Shown one piece after another: positions 6,656 through 12,870 of a stretch of 16,497 bases of DNA. The position numbers were made by a program, and so were the translations under genes. The notes below the pieces were generated by a model. It saw only the letters and a program-made list of their open reading frames with translations. It made no database searches and had not been told where the DNA came from. Source of the stretch: Streptomyces sp. NRRL WC-3618 (GTDB lineage: Bacteria; Actinomycetota; Actinomycetes; Streptomycetales; Streptomycetaceae); the NCBI RefSeq assembly GCF_001280005.1, contig NZ_LGDW01000070.1, forward strand, positions 1 to 16,497. Reading direction: 5' to 3'. Positions within the stretch are counted from its first letter, which is position 1; the number at the start of each line of letters is the position of its first letter.

Positions 6656-7306
6656 TCAGCCCACCGGTACGGCGTGGGGCAGGGTGCCCCACGGATGGTC
6701 ACCGGTGCCGGGTACCGCGCAGTGCAGGGCGGCGCCCCGGGTCCTGGCCTCCGTCTCGGGGTCGGCGTCCGCCGGGACCCCGTACACGAGGTGGCACAGG
6801 CGTGTTCCCGGGGAGCGCCAGGGGTGGGGGCGCTCGGTGCGGTACGTGTCCCAGGTGCCCTCGAAGGTCACCAGGACGTCGGCGATCCTGGCGTACGAGG
6901 GGTGCGGCGCGACGCCGTGGTTCAGGGCGAGGGTACGGATGCCGGCGCCCCAGGCCGCCGAAGCCAGCCGACGGTAGTGGTCGAACCCGTGCGGTCCCGA
7001 GGTGACCTGGTCGAGGAAGGCGCCGTCCGCGCCGTACCAGTCGTGGTGGCGGACCAGGTCGCGGATGACGGCGGCGACCGGCCGCCGGGCGTAGTCGGTG
7101 TCGGCGTACCCGAGCACCCGTACGTCCCGCGCGCGCAGTCGGGCGGCGATCTCGGCGAACGCCGGGTCGGGGCGGTCGCCGGGGCCGCTGGCCGGGTTCA
7201 GGACCACCCCGTACAGGCGGGGCGCGGCGGCGAGGATCGCCTCCCATTCGGCGGGGCGGACGGACGGGTGTTCGTAGTACGGGACCAGGAGACCGCTTGT
7301 GCTCAT
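6656..7306 (-). CDS. Spherulin-4 family glycoside-hydrolase-like protein
   Basis: This 216-residue protein matches the spherulation-specific family 4 fold, a TIM-barrel glycosidase group related to Sph3 (GH135) and to the hydrolase domain of PelA (GH166). Family pieces are LLVPYYEHP (6-14), VVLNPASGPG (34-43), VLGYADTDYARR (64-75), GAFLDQV (95-101), LALNHG (126-131) and VLVTFEG (144-150). D99 and E149 are the best candidates for catalytic acids by position. Known relatives cleave GalNAc- or galactosamine-containing exopolysaccharides. No signal peptide or membrane anchor is visible and no alternative upstream start supplies one, which is odd for an enzyme of a secreted polymer. The start has only a weak GGAT-type ribosome binding site. 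It is the last gene of the unit, 61 bp after the membrane gene, and is followed by a hairpin. Confidence 0.8.
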   Translation of the reverse strand: MSTSGLLVPYYEHPSVRPAEWEAILAAAPRLYGVVLNPASGPGDRPDPAFAEIAARLRARDVRVLGYADTDYARRPVAAVIRDLVRHHDWYGADGAFLDQVTSGPHGFDHYRRLASAAWGAGIRTLALNHGVAPHPSYARIADVLVTFEGTWDTYRTERPHPWRSPGTRLCHLVYGVPADADPETEARTRGAALHCAVPGTGDHPWGTLPHAVPVG

Positions 7307-7333
7307 GTGGGGGCTTTCATCCGTTCGAATGCT

Positions 7334-7357
7334 CGGCTGTGCGGCTGTGCGGCTGTG
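7334..7357. repeat. Three tandem copies of an 8-bp unit
   Basis: cggctgtg occurs three times in direct tandem in the 61-bp gap between the 12-segment membrane gene and the spherulin-like gene. Copy number of such short tandems can vary by slippage. Its length change would alter only spacing, not a reading frame. Confidence 0.8.
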
Positions 7358-7367
7358 CGATTGAGGG

Positions 7368-8855
7368 TCAGCGGTGGGCGGTCGCTCTGCCCATCAGGCC
7401 GCTGACCAGGGCCGCCTGGGCGGAGGCCGCCGTGCCGTACACGGTCACGCCCACCCAGTGCGGGCTGCCCGCGTGGGTCGCGAGGGCCAGGGTCTGGGCC
7501 AGGGCTGCGAGGCAGCAGATCACGGCCGCGCTGAGGATCGCGCCGAAGGACTGGAGCAGCAGGCCCGTCCACAGGACCACGCCCAGGAGCAGCAGGCCGG
7601 CCAGCCGGACGCCGGTCACGCCCGGGGCGTGCGGCCACACGGCGGCGGTGGCGAGGCCGAGGGCGAGGAGGGTGGCGAGGTAGGCGGTGAGGCAACCGGC
7701 GAGGGTGCGGGCGGTGCGGCGCCAGAAGGCGTTCGATGTGCTGCTGGAGCGGAGGGCGGCGAGGCCGCCGCTGCGGAGGCGGTGCAGGAGCCATTCGGCG
7801 GGGCCCATGCTGAGGGTGAGGGCGACTGCGCCGGGGGTGTCGCCCAGAGCGGCGTGGAGGACCAGGGTGCCGGTGCCCAGGCCGAAGAGGGTGTGGGGGA
7901 GGGAGGTGTGCAGGCGGGGGCCTTGGGTTGTTCGTCGGCTGCGGGCCGGTGGGGGCTGGTCGCGCCCACGCGGCGGCAGCCGCACATCAGGTACAGCCCC
8001 GCGCCCCTTACGTCGGCGGCTGCCGGGCGCGACTTCCAGTAGCCCTAGGATCACCACCGCCGCCAGGGAGCCCAGCAGCAGGATGACTCTCGCCGCGTCC
8101 GGCACCGGCCGGATCATGGCCAGGAGGGCGCCCGCTGCCATGGGTAGCAGGGCGAGTAGCAGGGAGCGTTCGCGGCCCAGGACCAGGAGGGCTGTGGCGG
8201 CTGCCAGGTAGCAGGACTGGGCTGCTGCGAAGGCTGCTGCGGCGGGGCCCGCCGTGCCGGTCGCGCAGAGGGCGACCAGGGAGCCCAGGAGTGCTCCGGC
8301 GGGGGCGCCCAGGAGGAGGGAGCGGCGGGCGGCGGGGCGGTCGCCCAGGCTGAGCCAGGAGTAGGCCCGGTGGGACAGGCCCTGGTTCCAGGTCCAGCCG
8401 CAGAGGGCGCCGGCGAGGAGCGGTACGGTGCCGGCCGGGAGGCCGAAGTCGCGGGGGCCGGCGAGGAGCGGGGCCCCGAGGACGTATCCGAGGCCGGGGA
8501 GGGCGAAGACGACACCTCTCAGGAGACAGCCCCACAGGCTTGTCCGCCAGGGGTCGTGGGCCGGGCCGTCCGGTTCGGGGTGGCGGCGCTCGACCCGGTC
8601 GTACAGTTCCTCGGCGAGGGCGAAGGAGTTCTTCACTCCGTACCGCTCGCGTATCTGGTCGTCGGACAGTCCGTCGGACTCCAGGAGGGCGGCTATCTCG
8701 TCCGGGTGTACGGCGGCGGCTATGAAGTCGTCCAGCCGGGCCGCGAGTTGGTCTATCGGGTCGGGCTGCGCCCAGCTGGGGGCGGTGCGCTGCCGGGGGA
8801 TGGCGGGGAGAGTGCCGGGGTCCGCTCCGGGCGGCATCCAGATGCTTCCGCTCAC
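7368..8855 (-). CDS. Membrane protein with about 12 segments, translationally coupled to the pelF-like gene
   Basis: I do not recognise a named family for this 495-residue protein. The first ~100 residues are soluble and mostly helical, with DEIAALLESDGLSD (52-65) and YGVKNSFALAEELYDRV (72-88). About twelve hydrophobic segments follow, near 107-128, 142-158, 178-199, 203-226, 230-248, 255-274, 318-335, 341-358, 383-407, 416-434, 436-459 and 466-488. Its place beside the PelF-type glycosyltransferase suggests an exporter role like that of PelG, but the soluble N-terminus is not typical of PelG. The GTG start overlaps the pelF-like stop (GTGA), so translation is probably coupled. Residues about 283-306, a basic and proline-rich linker, are encoded by a dispersed intergenic repeat. 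It splits the segments into groups of six and six. Confidence 0.75.
   Translation of the reverse strand: MSGSIWMPPGADPGTLPAIPRQRTAPSWAQPDPIDQLAARLDDFIAAAVHPDEIAALLESDGLSDDQIRERYGVKNSFALAEELYDRVERRHPEPDGPAHDPWRTSLWGCLLRGVVFALPGLGYVLGAPLLAGPRDFGLPAGTVPLLAGALCGWTWNQGLSHRAYSWLSLGDRPAARRSLLLGAPAGALLGSLVALCATGTAGPAAAAFAAAQSCYLAAATALLVLGRERSLLLALLPMAAGALLAMIRPVPDAARVILLLGSLAAVVILGLLEVAPGSRRRKGRGAVPDVRLPPRGRDQPPPARSRRTTQGPRLHTSLPHTLFGLGTGTLVLHAALGDTPGAVALTLSMGPAEWLLHRLRSGGLAALRSSSTSNAFWRRTARTLAGCLTAYLATLLALGLATAAVWPHAPGVTGVRLAGLLLLGVVLWTGLLLQSFGAILSAAVICCLAALAQTLALATHAGSPHWVGVTVYGTAASAQAALVSGLMGRATAHR
7940..8009 (+). repeat. Dispersed Streptomyces-type repeat, copy A, inside a coding sequence
   Basis: This copy begins tgcgggccggtgggggct, continues ggtcgcgc, and ends ccccgcgcccctt, matching copies B (10431) and C (14489) at both ends. 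The middle differs: a roughly 30-nt segment containing gcggcggcagccgc, a small hairpin, replaces the agtt of the other copies. It lies in frame within the 12-segment membrane gene, antisense to its own orientation in the other copies. Confidence 0.75.
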
Positions 8856-10375
8856 CAGCCTGCCCCTTCCGTGGCGACGGCCTGGTACCAGGGGTCGCGT
8901 AGTTCGAGGGTCCAGTCGTCCACGGTCTCGAGGGTGGGCTCGTACACCTCGGGTCGGCCCGCGAGTTCCTGGTAGATCGTCCGGAAGGCGTCCACGGAGC
9001 GGCGGAGCGTGAAACGGTCGATCACCCGCTGGCGGGCCGACCGGCCCAGTTCCAGGCGCCGTTCGGAGTCCCGCAGGAGGGTCAGTGCGGCGGCGGCCAT
9101 CTTCTCGGGCTCGCGCGGCGGGACCACGAGGCCGGTGTCGCCGACGGCCTCGCTGACTCCGCCGACGTCCGTCGAGACCGTCGTACGGCCGCAGGACATC
9201 GCCTCGATGATGGAGAACGGGAAGCCCTCGGAGATGGACGACAGCATGACGAGGTGACCTGCGGCGTAGGCGCGCCACACCTCGGTGATGCGGCCCTCGA
9301 AGGTCAGCCCGTCGGTGACGCCGAGTTCGGCGGCGAGCTTCTCCAGGCGGGTCTGGTAGGCCTCGCCGCCCGCCGGTACCGGGCCGAACAACCGCAGCCT
9401 GGTTGCGGGGAGTTCGGCGCGCACCATGGCGTAGGCGCGCAGCAGCGTCTCCAGGTCCTTGATGGGGTCGACGCGTCCGCACCAGGTGAGGGTGGGGACC
9501 TCGGGTTCGGGGCCGGCGTGCGGGAAGGCGTGCGGGTCGACGCCGTTGTAGACCGTGCGGATCCTGTCGCTGTCGGCGCCGCCGCGCTCCTCCCAGCGGC
9601 GGTTGTACTGGTTGCAGGGGGTGATGAGGTCGGCTTCGCGGTAGCCGAGGGAGTTCAGCTCGCGGTAGAAGCCGAGCATGAACGCCTTGACGGGCCAGCG
9701 CTGTTCGGCGCTGCGGTAGCCGAGGTAGCGCTCGCGCAGATAGATGCCGTGCTCGGTGAGGAGGAACGGCACCCCGTCCAGTTTGTTCGCGGCGAGCGCG
9801 GGCAGGGTGGCGAGGCCGCTGCTGACGGCGTGGGCGACGGAGTCCTCGGGGATGCGGGTTCCCAGCGGCCGAAGTGCGTGCTCCAGCAGGTCGGTTGCCG
9901 TCAGGGCGTCGTGAACTGTCGGGCGGGCTTGGGCGGTCGGGAGATGCGGCATCGTCCATATCCACATCAGCGAGCGCAGCGCCGATTCGGTGCGCAGGGC
10001 CACCGACAGGCGTCCGTCGCGGGCGAGTTCGGCGAGTTCGTAGAGTGCCTCGCCGAAGTCGCAGGGTGCCGCCGGGTCCAGGAAGGACAGCAGGAAGCGT
10101 TCGTAGGAGTCGATGAACCGGCGGCGGGAGCGGCCCAGCGGCCCTCGTGCGCGGCCTGGTCGCGGTCCCCAGGTCGGCACGGAGGTGTGGCGGTAGACGT
10201 TCGGCGGCAGCTCCCAGGTCACGGGTTCGCGGCCGCTGCCGGTGAGCGAGACTATGTGGAAGTCGACCTCGGGCATGCCCTTGACCAGCTGGTCGCACCA
10301 GGTGCTTACCCCTCCATGGACGTGCGGGTAGGTGCCTTCGGTGAGCATGGTGACGTGACGGCCTGTGCGGAGCAC
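8852..10375 (-). CDS. pelF: PelF-type GT4 glycosyltransferase
   Basis: PelF is the cytosolic UDP-sugar-dependent polymerase of the Pel exopolysaccharide. The 507-residue product has the PelF-specific N-terminus LTEGTYPHVHGGVSTW (11-26), matching the LLEGTYPYVRGGVS signature of DUF3492, and the second PelF motif LLTEHGIYLRER (205-216). The C-terminal GT-B domain shows CGRVDPIKD (299-307; R301, K306) and an EX7E motif, SEGFPFSIIEAM (382-393; E383, E391). Length matches the roughly 500 residues of PelF. I chose GTG at 10375, preceded by GGGGAG at 10385-10390; an ATG nine codons later would cut close to the conserved motif. Its TGA overlaps the start of the membrane gene. The sugar donor is not readable; Pel uses UDP-GalNAc and UDP-GlcNAc in Pseudomonas. 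Confidence 0.9.
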   Translation of the reverse strand: MLRTGRHVTMLTEGTYPHVHGGVSTWCDQLVKGMPEVDFHIVSLTGSGREPVTWELPPNVYRHTSVPTWGPRPGRARGPLGRSRRRFIDSYERFLLSFLDPAAPCDFGEALYELAELARDGRLSVALRTESALRSLMWIWTMPHLPTAQARPTVHDALTATDLLEHALRPLGTRIPEDSVAHAVSSGLATLPALAANKLDGVPFLLTEHGIYLRERYLGYRSAEQRWPVKAFMLGFYRELNSLGYREADLITPCNQYNRRWEERGGADSDRIRTVYNGVDPHAFPHAGPEPEVPTLTWCGRVDPIKDLETLLRAYAMVRAELPATRLRLFGPVPAGGEAYQTRLEKLAAELGVTDGLTFEGRITEVWRAYAAGHLVMLSSISEGFPFSIIEAMSCGRTTVSTDVGGVSEAVGDTGLVVPPREPEKMAAAALTLLRDSERRLELGRSARQRVIDRFTLRRSVDAFRTIYQELAGRPEVYEPTLETVDDWTLELRDPWYQAVATEGAGW

Positions 10376-10430
10376 TCCGTGGCTCTCCCCTGTACGGAAT
10401 CTGTGGGGGGAACCGCGGACCGGTGCCGAC

Positions 10431-10473
10431 TGCGGGTTCGCTGTGGCCGGTCGCGCAGTTCCCCACGCCCCTT
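10431..10473 (+). repeat. Dispersed Streptomyces-type repeat, copy B
   Basis: tgcgggttcgctgtggcc, then ggtcgcgcagttccccacgcccctt, shares most positions with copy C at 14489 and both ends with copy A at 7940. It lies in the 125-bp gap between the deacetylase stop and the pelF-like start, so it would be in the transcribed leader of pelF if the genes are cotranscribed. Confidence 0.8.
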
Positions 10474-10498
10474 CAGGGCGCTGCCCTTCAGGGCGCTG
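10469..10498. repeat. Perfect tandem duplication of a 15-bp unit with hairpin potential
   Basis: cccttcagggcgctg occurs twice in perfect tandem, ending 2 bp from the deacetylase stop codon. Each unit contains gccc-ttca-gggc-like arms, so the stretch can form short hairpins. It could slow or partly terminate transcription between the deacetylase and pelF-like genes. Confidence 0.7.
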
Positions 10499-10500
10499 CG

Positions 10501-12537
10501 CTACGGCAGGTTGAGCTTCAGCGCGGACTGGAACGCGTCCGGTGTGGTCCAGGCCGAGAGGCGGCCCGCGTACGGGGTGCCGAACGCCGTGGTGCCGAGC
10601 GGGAGTTGCTTGGTGGTGCCCGCCGGTGCGGTGACCGGGATGCGGGTCCCGTTCGGTGCGGTGACCGTGACGGTGTTGCCTACGCGGTACGCCGTGACGG
10701 TGCCTTTCGCGACGGCGGCCTGCCAGGCGGCCCGGCGCTGGAGTTCCGTGCCGATGGCGCTCTGCCGGGGGTTCTCCAGCGGGGTGTTGTCGGCGAACAG
10801 TGCCCGGTAGTCGGCGAGGACCCTGTCCAGCACCGGGTACAGCGTGCGGTCCTCGGCCAGGTTGGACTGGTGCGCGTAGTGCGGACGCGGGTCGCCCGAG
10901 ATTGCGTGCCCGAGTGCGGTGCGCGCCTCCTGCGGGACGATGTACGACAGGTAGCCGGTGGCCGTGTCCAGCGGCTGGGCCAGGCAGGTGGACGTCGGGT
11001 TGTTCTCGCAGACGCCGCTGCCGCCGTCGGCCGCCGAGGCGTAGATCCAGTTGTACTCGTCGGCCATCTCGGCGTTCGTGCCCGTGTTGTAGTACACGTT
11101 CATCGGGTAGCGCGGCACGGTCAGTGTGCTTGCGCCCACCGAACGCTGCTGCGGCTCGCGGGAGTTGTCGGAGGCGGTCCACCGGACGCCGTTGTCGGAG
11201 AGGGCGCCCGCGAGGTTCGGGTTGTCGTCGGGCTGCTGCGGCAGCGTCTTCAGGCCCGAGTGCTCACCGGTGACCAGTTCCGCGCGGTCGGTCGAAAGAC
11301 CGTGTGTGACGCCCCAGTTGTAGTTGTTCGCGATCTCCGCAGAGATGTCGGCGCGGCTCATGTACCGCGTGGCGCCGTTCGCGTTCTTCGCGCAGCTCCA
11401 GGGCACGGTGGAGGTGTCCTGGACGCAGCCGAGGTACTGGTGGGTGTATGTGTGGTTCACCCAGCGGTACTTGGCCTTGTCGGCGAGGAGCTGGTCGGCG
11501 AGGGCGTCCGTGCCGCCGTTCTCGCTCTTCCATTCCTCGCCCGACCCGGCGTTGTAGACCATGTCGAGGGTGAGGCCGCTGCTCTGCTGCCACTGGGCCG
11601 CGTACGCCGCGTCGGCCGCCGTCATCCGGATCGGTGTGGTGCCCTCGCCGTCACCGCCCACGCAGGTGAAGTCGCCGGGGGTGCAGTTGCGTGCGGTGTC
11701 CCAGCGGCTGTCGGGCGCGAAGACGTCGTCGACGTGGACGGAGAAGGAGTTGCGGCTCTGCCCCAGGTGCACTCCCTGGGTCAGCCACTCCACGATGCCC
11801 CGGGCCAGTACCCGGAACTGCTGCTGGTACGCGTTGTACGCGAACGTCACGACGAGTTCGCGCCGCCCGTCGTGCGCGTACTCGCCGATCAGGCTGCCGC
11901 GGCCGGTCCCGCCGGGCACCGCGGTGTCGACGTAGCTGGTGAAGCCCGTGCGAGGAGCGGCGACGAAGCCGTAACTCTCCTGCACGGAGGGCGAGTTGTC
12001 CTCGAAGGTGAGCGGTCCGTCGAGGTAGCCGAAGTATCCGGCCCGGCCCGCGTCGGTGATGGCGGCGGCCTGTCCGTCCAGCGTCCCGGAGTAGGAGCTG
12101 TAGTCGAGGCCGACCTCCGGGTGCGCCCAGGTGTAGGCGTCGACCTGCGGGATGCCGTACGTCTTCTCGTACGCCTCCAGGGCCGACTGCTCGGCCGAAC
12201 CCGCCCCCAACGGTGCCTCGTTGGGCAGCACCACGCCCTGGTACTTGGCTCGGGGCTTCCCGTTGACCTTGTCGCTCAGGAACGCGGCGTTGACCGTCGG
12301 GCGTTTCGCGTCGTTCAGATCGACGGTCGTATAGGGGATGCCCGTGTCCGCCAGTTGGGCCGTGATCGCGTCGACCGGGCTGTCGCCGTTGTCCACGACG
12401 AGCACTCTCAGGTCGATGCGCGGCTCCGCGGCCGCCGCCGCGCCGGGTACTCCGAGCCCCAGGGCCAGCAGTCCGGCGGCCGTCGCGACAACGGCCGCGT
12501 CCCGGGAAAATGTCCATCTGGGCGCTATCTGCGCCAT
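10501..12537 (-). CDS. Secreted NodB-like polysaccharide deacetylase with N-terminal Rossmann-like domain (PelA-like)
   Basis: This 678-residue protein starts with a signal peptide: basic n-region, hydrophobic 14-30, and a likely AAAAAEP cleavage near 37. Residues about 41-255 form an alpha/beta domain starting IDLRVLVVDN, resembling the flavodoxin- or amidotransferase-like domain placed before PelA-type deacetylases. Residues about 262-560 carry the metal-dependent deacetylase motifs: HVDD (268-271; D270, D271), NHTYTH (361-366; H362, H366), GEHSG (424-428), and PHYAHQSN (552-559). A short beta-rich domain (611-640) ends the protein. Six cysteines occur as three close pairs, 285/292, 371/382 and 510/518, which suits an extracellular protein. 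By analogy with PelA it would remove acetyl groups from an exported amino-sugar polymer. A GGGGGAGGGG lies 5 nt before the ATG. It is the first gene of the unit. Confidence 0.82.
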   Translation of the reverse strand: MAQIAPRWTFSRDAAVVATAAGLLALGLGVPGAAAAAEPRIDLRVLVVDNGDSPVDAITAQLADTGIPYTTVDLNDAKRPTVNAAFLSDKVNGKPRAKYQGVVLPNEAPLGAGSAEQSALEAYEKTYGIPQVDAYTWAHPEVGLDYSSYSGTLDGQAAAITDAGRAGYFGYLDGPLTFEDNSPSVQESYGFVAAPRTGFTSYVDTAVPGGTGRGSLIGEYAHDGRRELVVTFAYNAYQQQFRVLARGIVEWLTQGVHLGQSRNSFSVHVDDVFAPDSRWDTARNCTPGDFTCVGGDGEGTTPIRMTAADAAYAAQWQQSSGLTLDMVYNAGSGEEWKSENGGTDALADQLLADKAKYRWVNHTYTHQYLGCVQDTSTVPWSCAKNANGATRYMSRADISAEIANNYNWGVTHGLSTDRAELVTGEHSGLKTLPQQPDDNPNLAGALSDNGVRWTASDNSREPQQRSVGASTLTVPRYPMNVYYNTGTNAEMADEYNWIYASAADGGSGVCENNPTSTCLAQPLDTATGYLSYIVPQEARTALGHAISGDPRPHYAHQSNLAEDRTLYPVLDRVLADYRALFADNTPLENPRQSAIGTELQRRAAWQAAVAKGTVTAYRVGNTVTVTAPNGTRIPVTAPAGTTKQLPLGTTAFGTPYAGRLSAWTTPDAFQSALKLNLP

Positions 12538-12600
12538 GTTCGCCCCTCCCCCACCAGTCCCCCCTCGGCGGTCAATTCCGAGCGGGATCCGTGGAAATCA

Positions 12601-12629
12601 TGCATAAGCGGTGACCAACCCACTGACTA
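12601..12629 (-). promoter_or_regulatory. Candidate promoter of the Pel-like unit
   Basis: On the minus strand TAGTCA (12629-12624) resembles a -35 with four of six matches to TTGACA. It lies 17 nt before TATGCA (12606-12601), a partial -10. A start near 12594 would give a leader of roughly 57 nt ending in a strong Shine-Dalgarno. The -10 lacks the usual final T, so support is modest. Confidence 0.28.
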
Positions 12630-12642
12630 CAACTGCACGAGT

Positions 12643-12656
12643 GTGACTCAGGTCAC
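12643..12656. promoter_or_regulatory. Crp-like palindromic site
   Basis: gtgactcaggtcac is a palindrome with 5-bp arms. It fits GTG-N6-GNCAC, the consensus reported for Streptomyces coelicolor Crp, and the wider TGTGA-N6-TCAC pattern of the Crp family. It lies 106 bp upstream of the deacetylase start, near -56 if the candidate promoter is real, and 215 bp upstream of pepA. Extra ggtgacc half-site at 12610-12616. Confidence 0.45.
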
Positions 12657-12713
12657 CGGAAGTGAAGGGTGGGAAATGACCAGGACGCCACTGACAGGTG
12701 AACGTCCGCAGGA

Positions 12714-12743
12714 ATGAGCGAAACCGGCCGCCGAGCGTAGGCT
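12714..12743 (+). promoter_or_regulatory. Candidate pepA promoter
   Basis: TAGGCT (12738-12743) fits the TAnnnT -10 pattern and ATGAGC (12714-12719) is a weak -35 at an 18-nt spacing. A start near 12750 would give a leader of about 120 nt. Confidence 0.3.
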
Positions 12744-12870
12744 CGTGCCGAGGGTGCCCACCCTGGCTCCGACAGCCCCTGGGGCCGGATTTAGGGTCAC
12801 TTGTCGGGCCTGGTCGACCCATTGCACTCGGCCACAGAAACCTTTCAATCGGAAGCGAGAATTCACCACC

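Larger units (their letters stand above)
12538..12870. other. Divergent promoter region between the deacetylase gene and pepA
   Basis: No gene is visible in these 333 bp. The region holds a strong Shine-Dalgarno for the deacetylase gene (about 12543-12552), a candidate minus-strand promoter at 12601-12629, a Crp-like site at 12643-12656, a candidate pepA promoter at 12714-12743, and a short agggt/accct hairpin (12751-12764) in the likely pepA leader. The pepA ribosome binding site is probably ggaag near 12851. Confidence 0.6.

Noticed and set aside
6495..6692. 65-residue minus-strand open frame after the Pel-like unit
   Set aside because: It starts inside the spherulin-like gene, crosses the terminator hairpin, and its Arg-rich composition resembles random GC-rich translation.
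6378..6977. 199-residue open frame on the plus strand
   Set aside because: It overlaps the spherulin-like gene antisense, has no ribosome binding site and no family features. It is a high-GC shadow frame.
8856..10466. Extension of the membrane protein frame upstream of 8855
   Set aside because: The frame stays open across the pelF-like gene only as a shadow. The GTG at 8855 overlapping the pelF stop is the sensible start.
10376..11182. Extension of the pelF-like frame upstream of 10375
   Set aside because: The extra residues are antisense-type noise over the deacetylase gene. PelF family length and the GGGGAG site support 10375.
10423..12717. 764-residue plus-strand open frame
   Set aside because: It is antisense to the deacetylase gene, which has a signal peptide and catalytic motifs. 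The plus-strand product is Val/Gly/Arg-rich without motifs.
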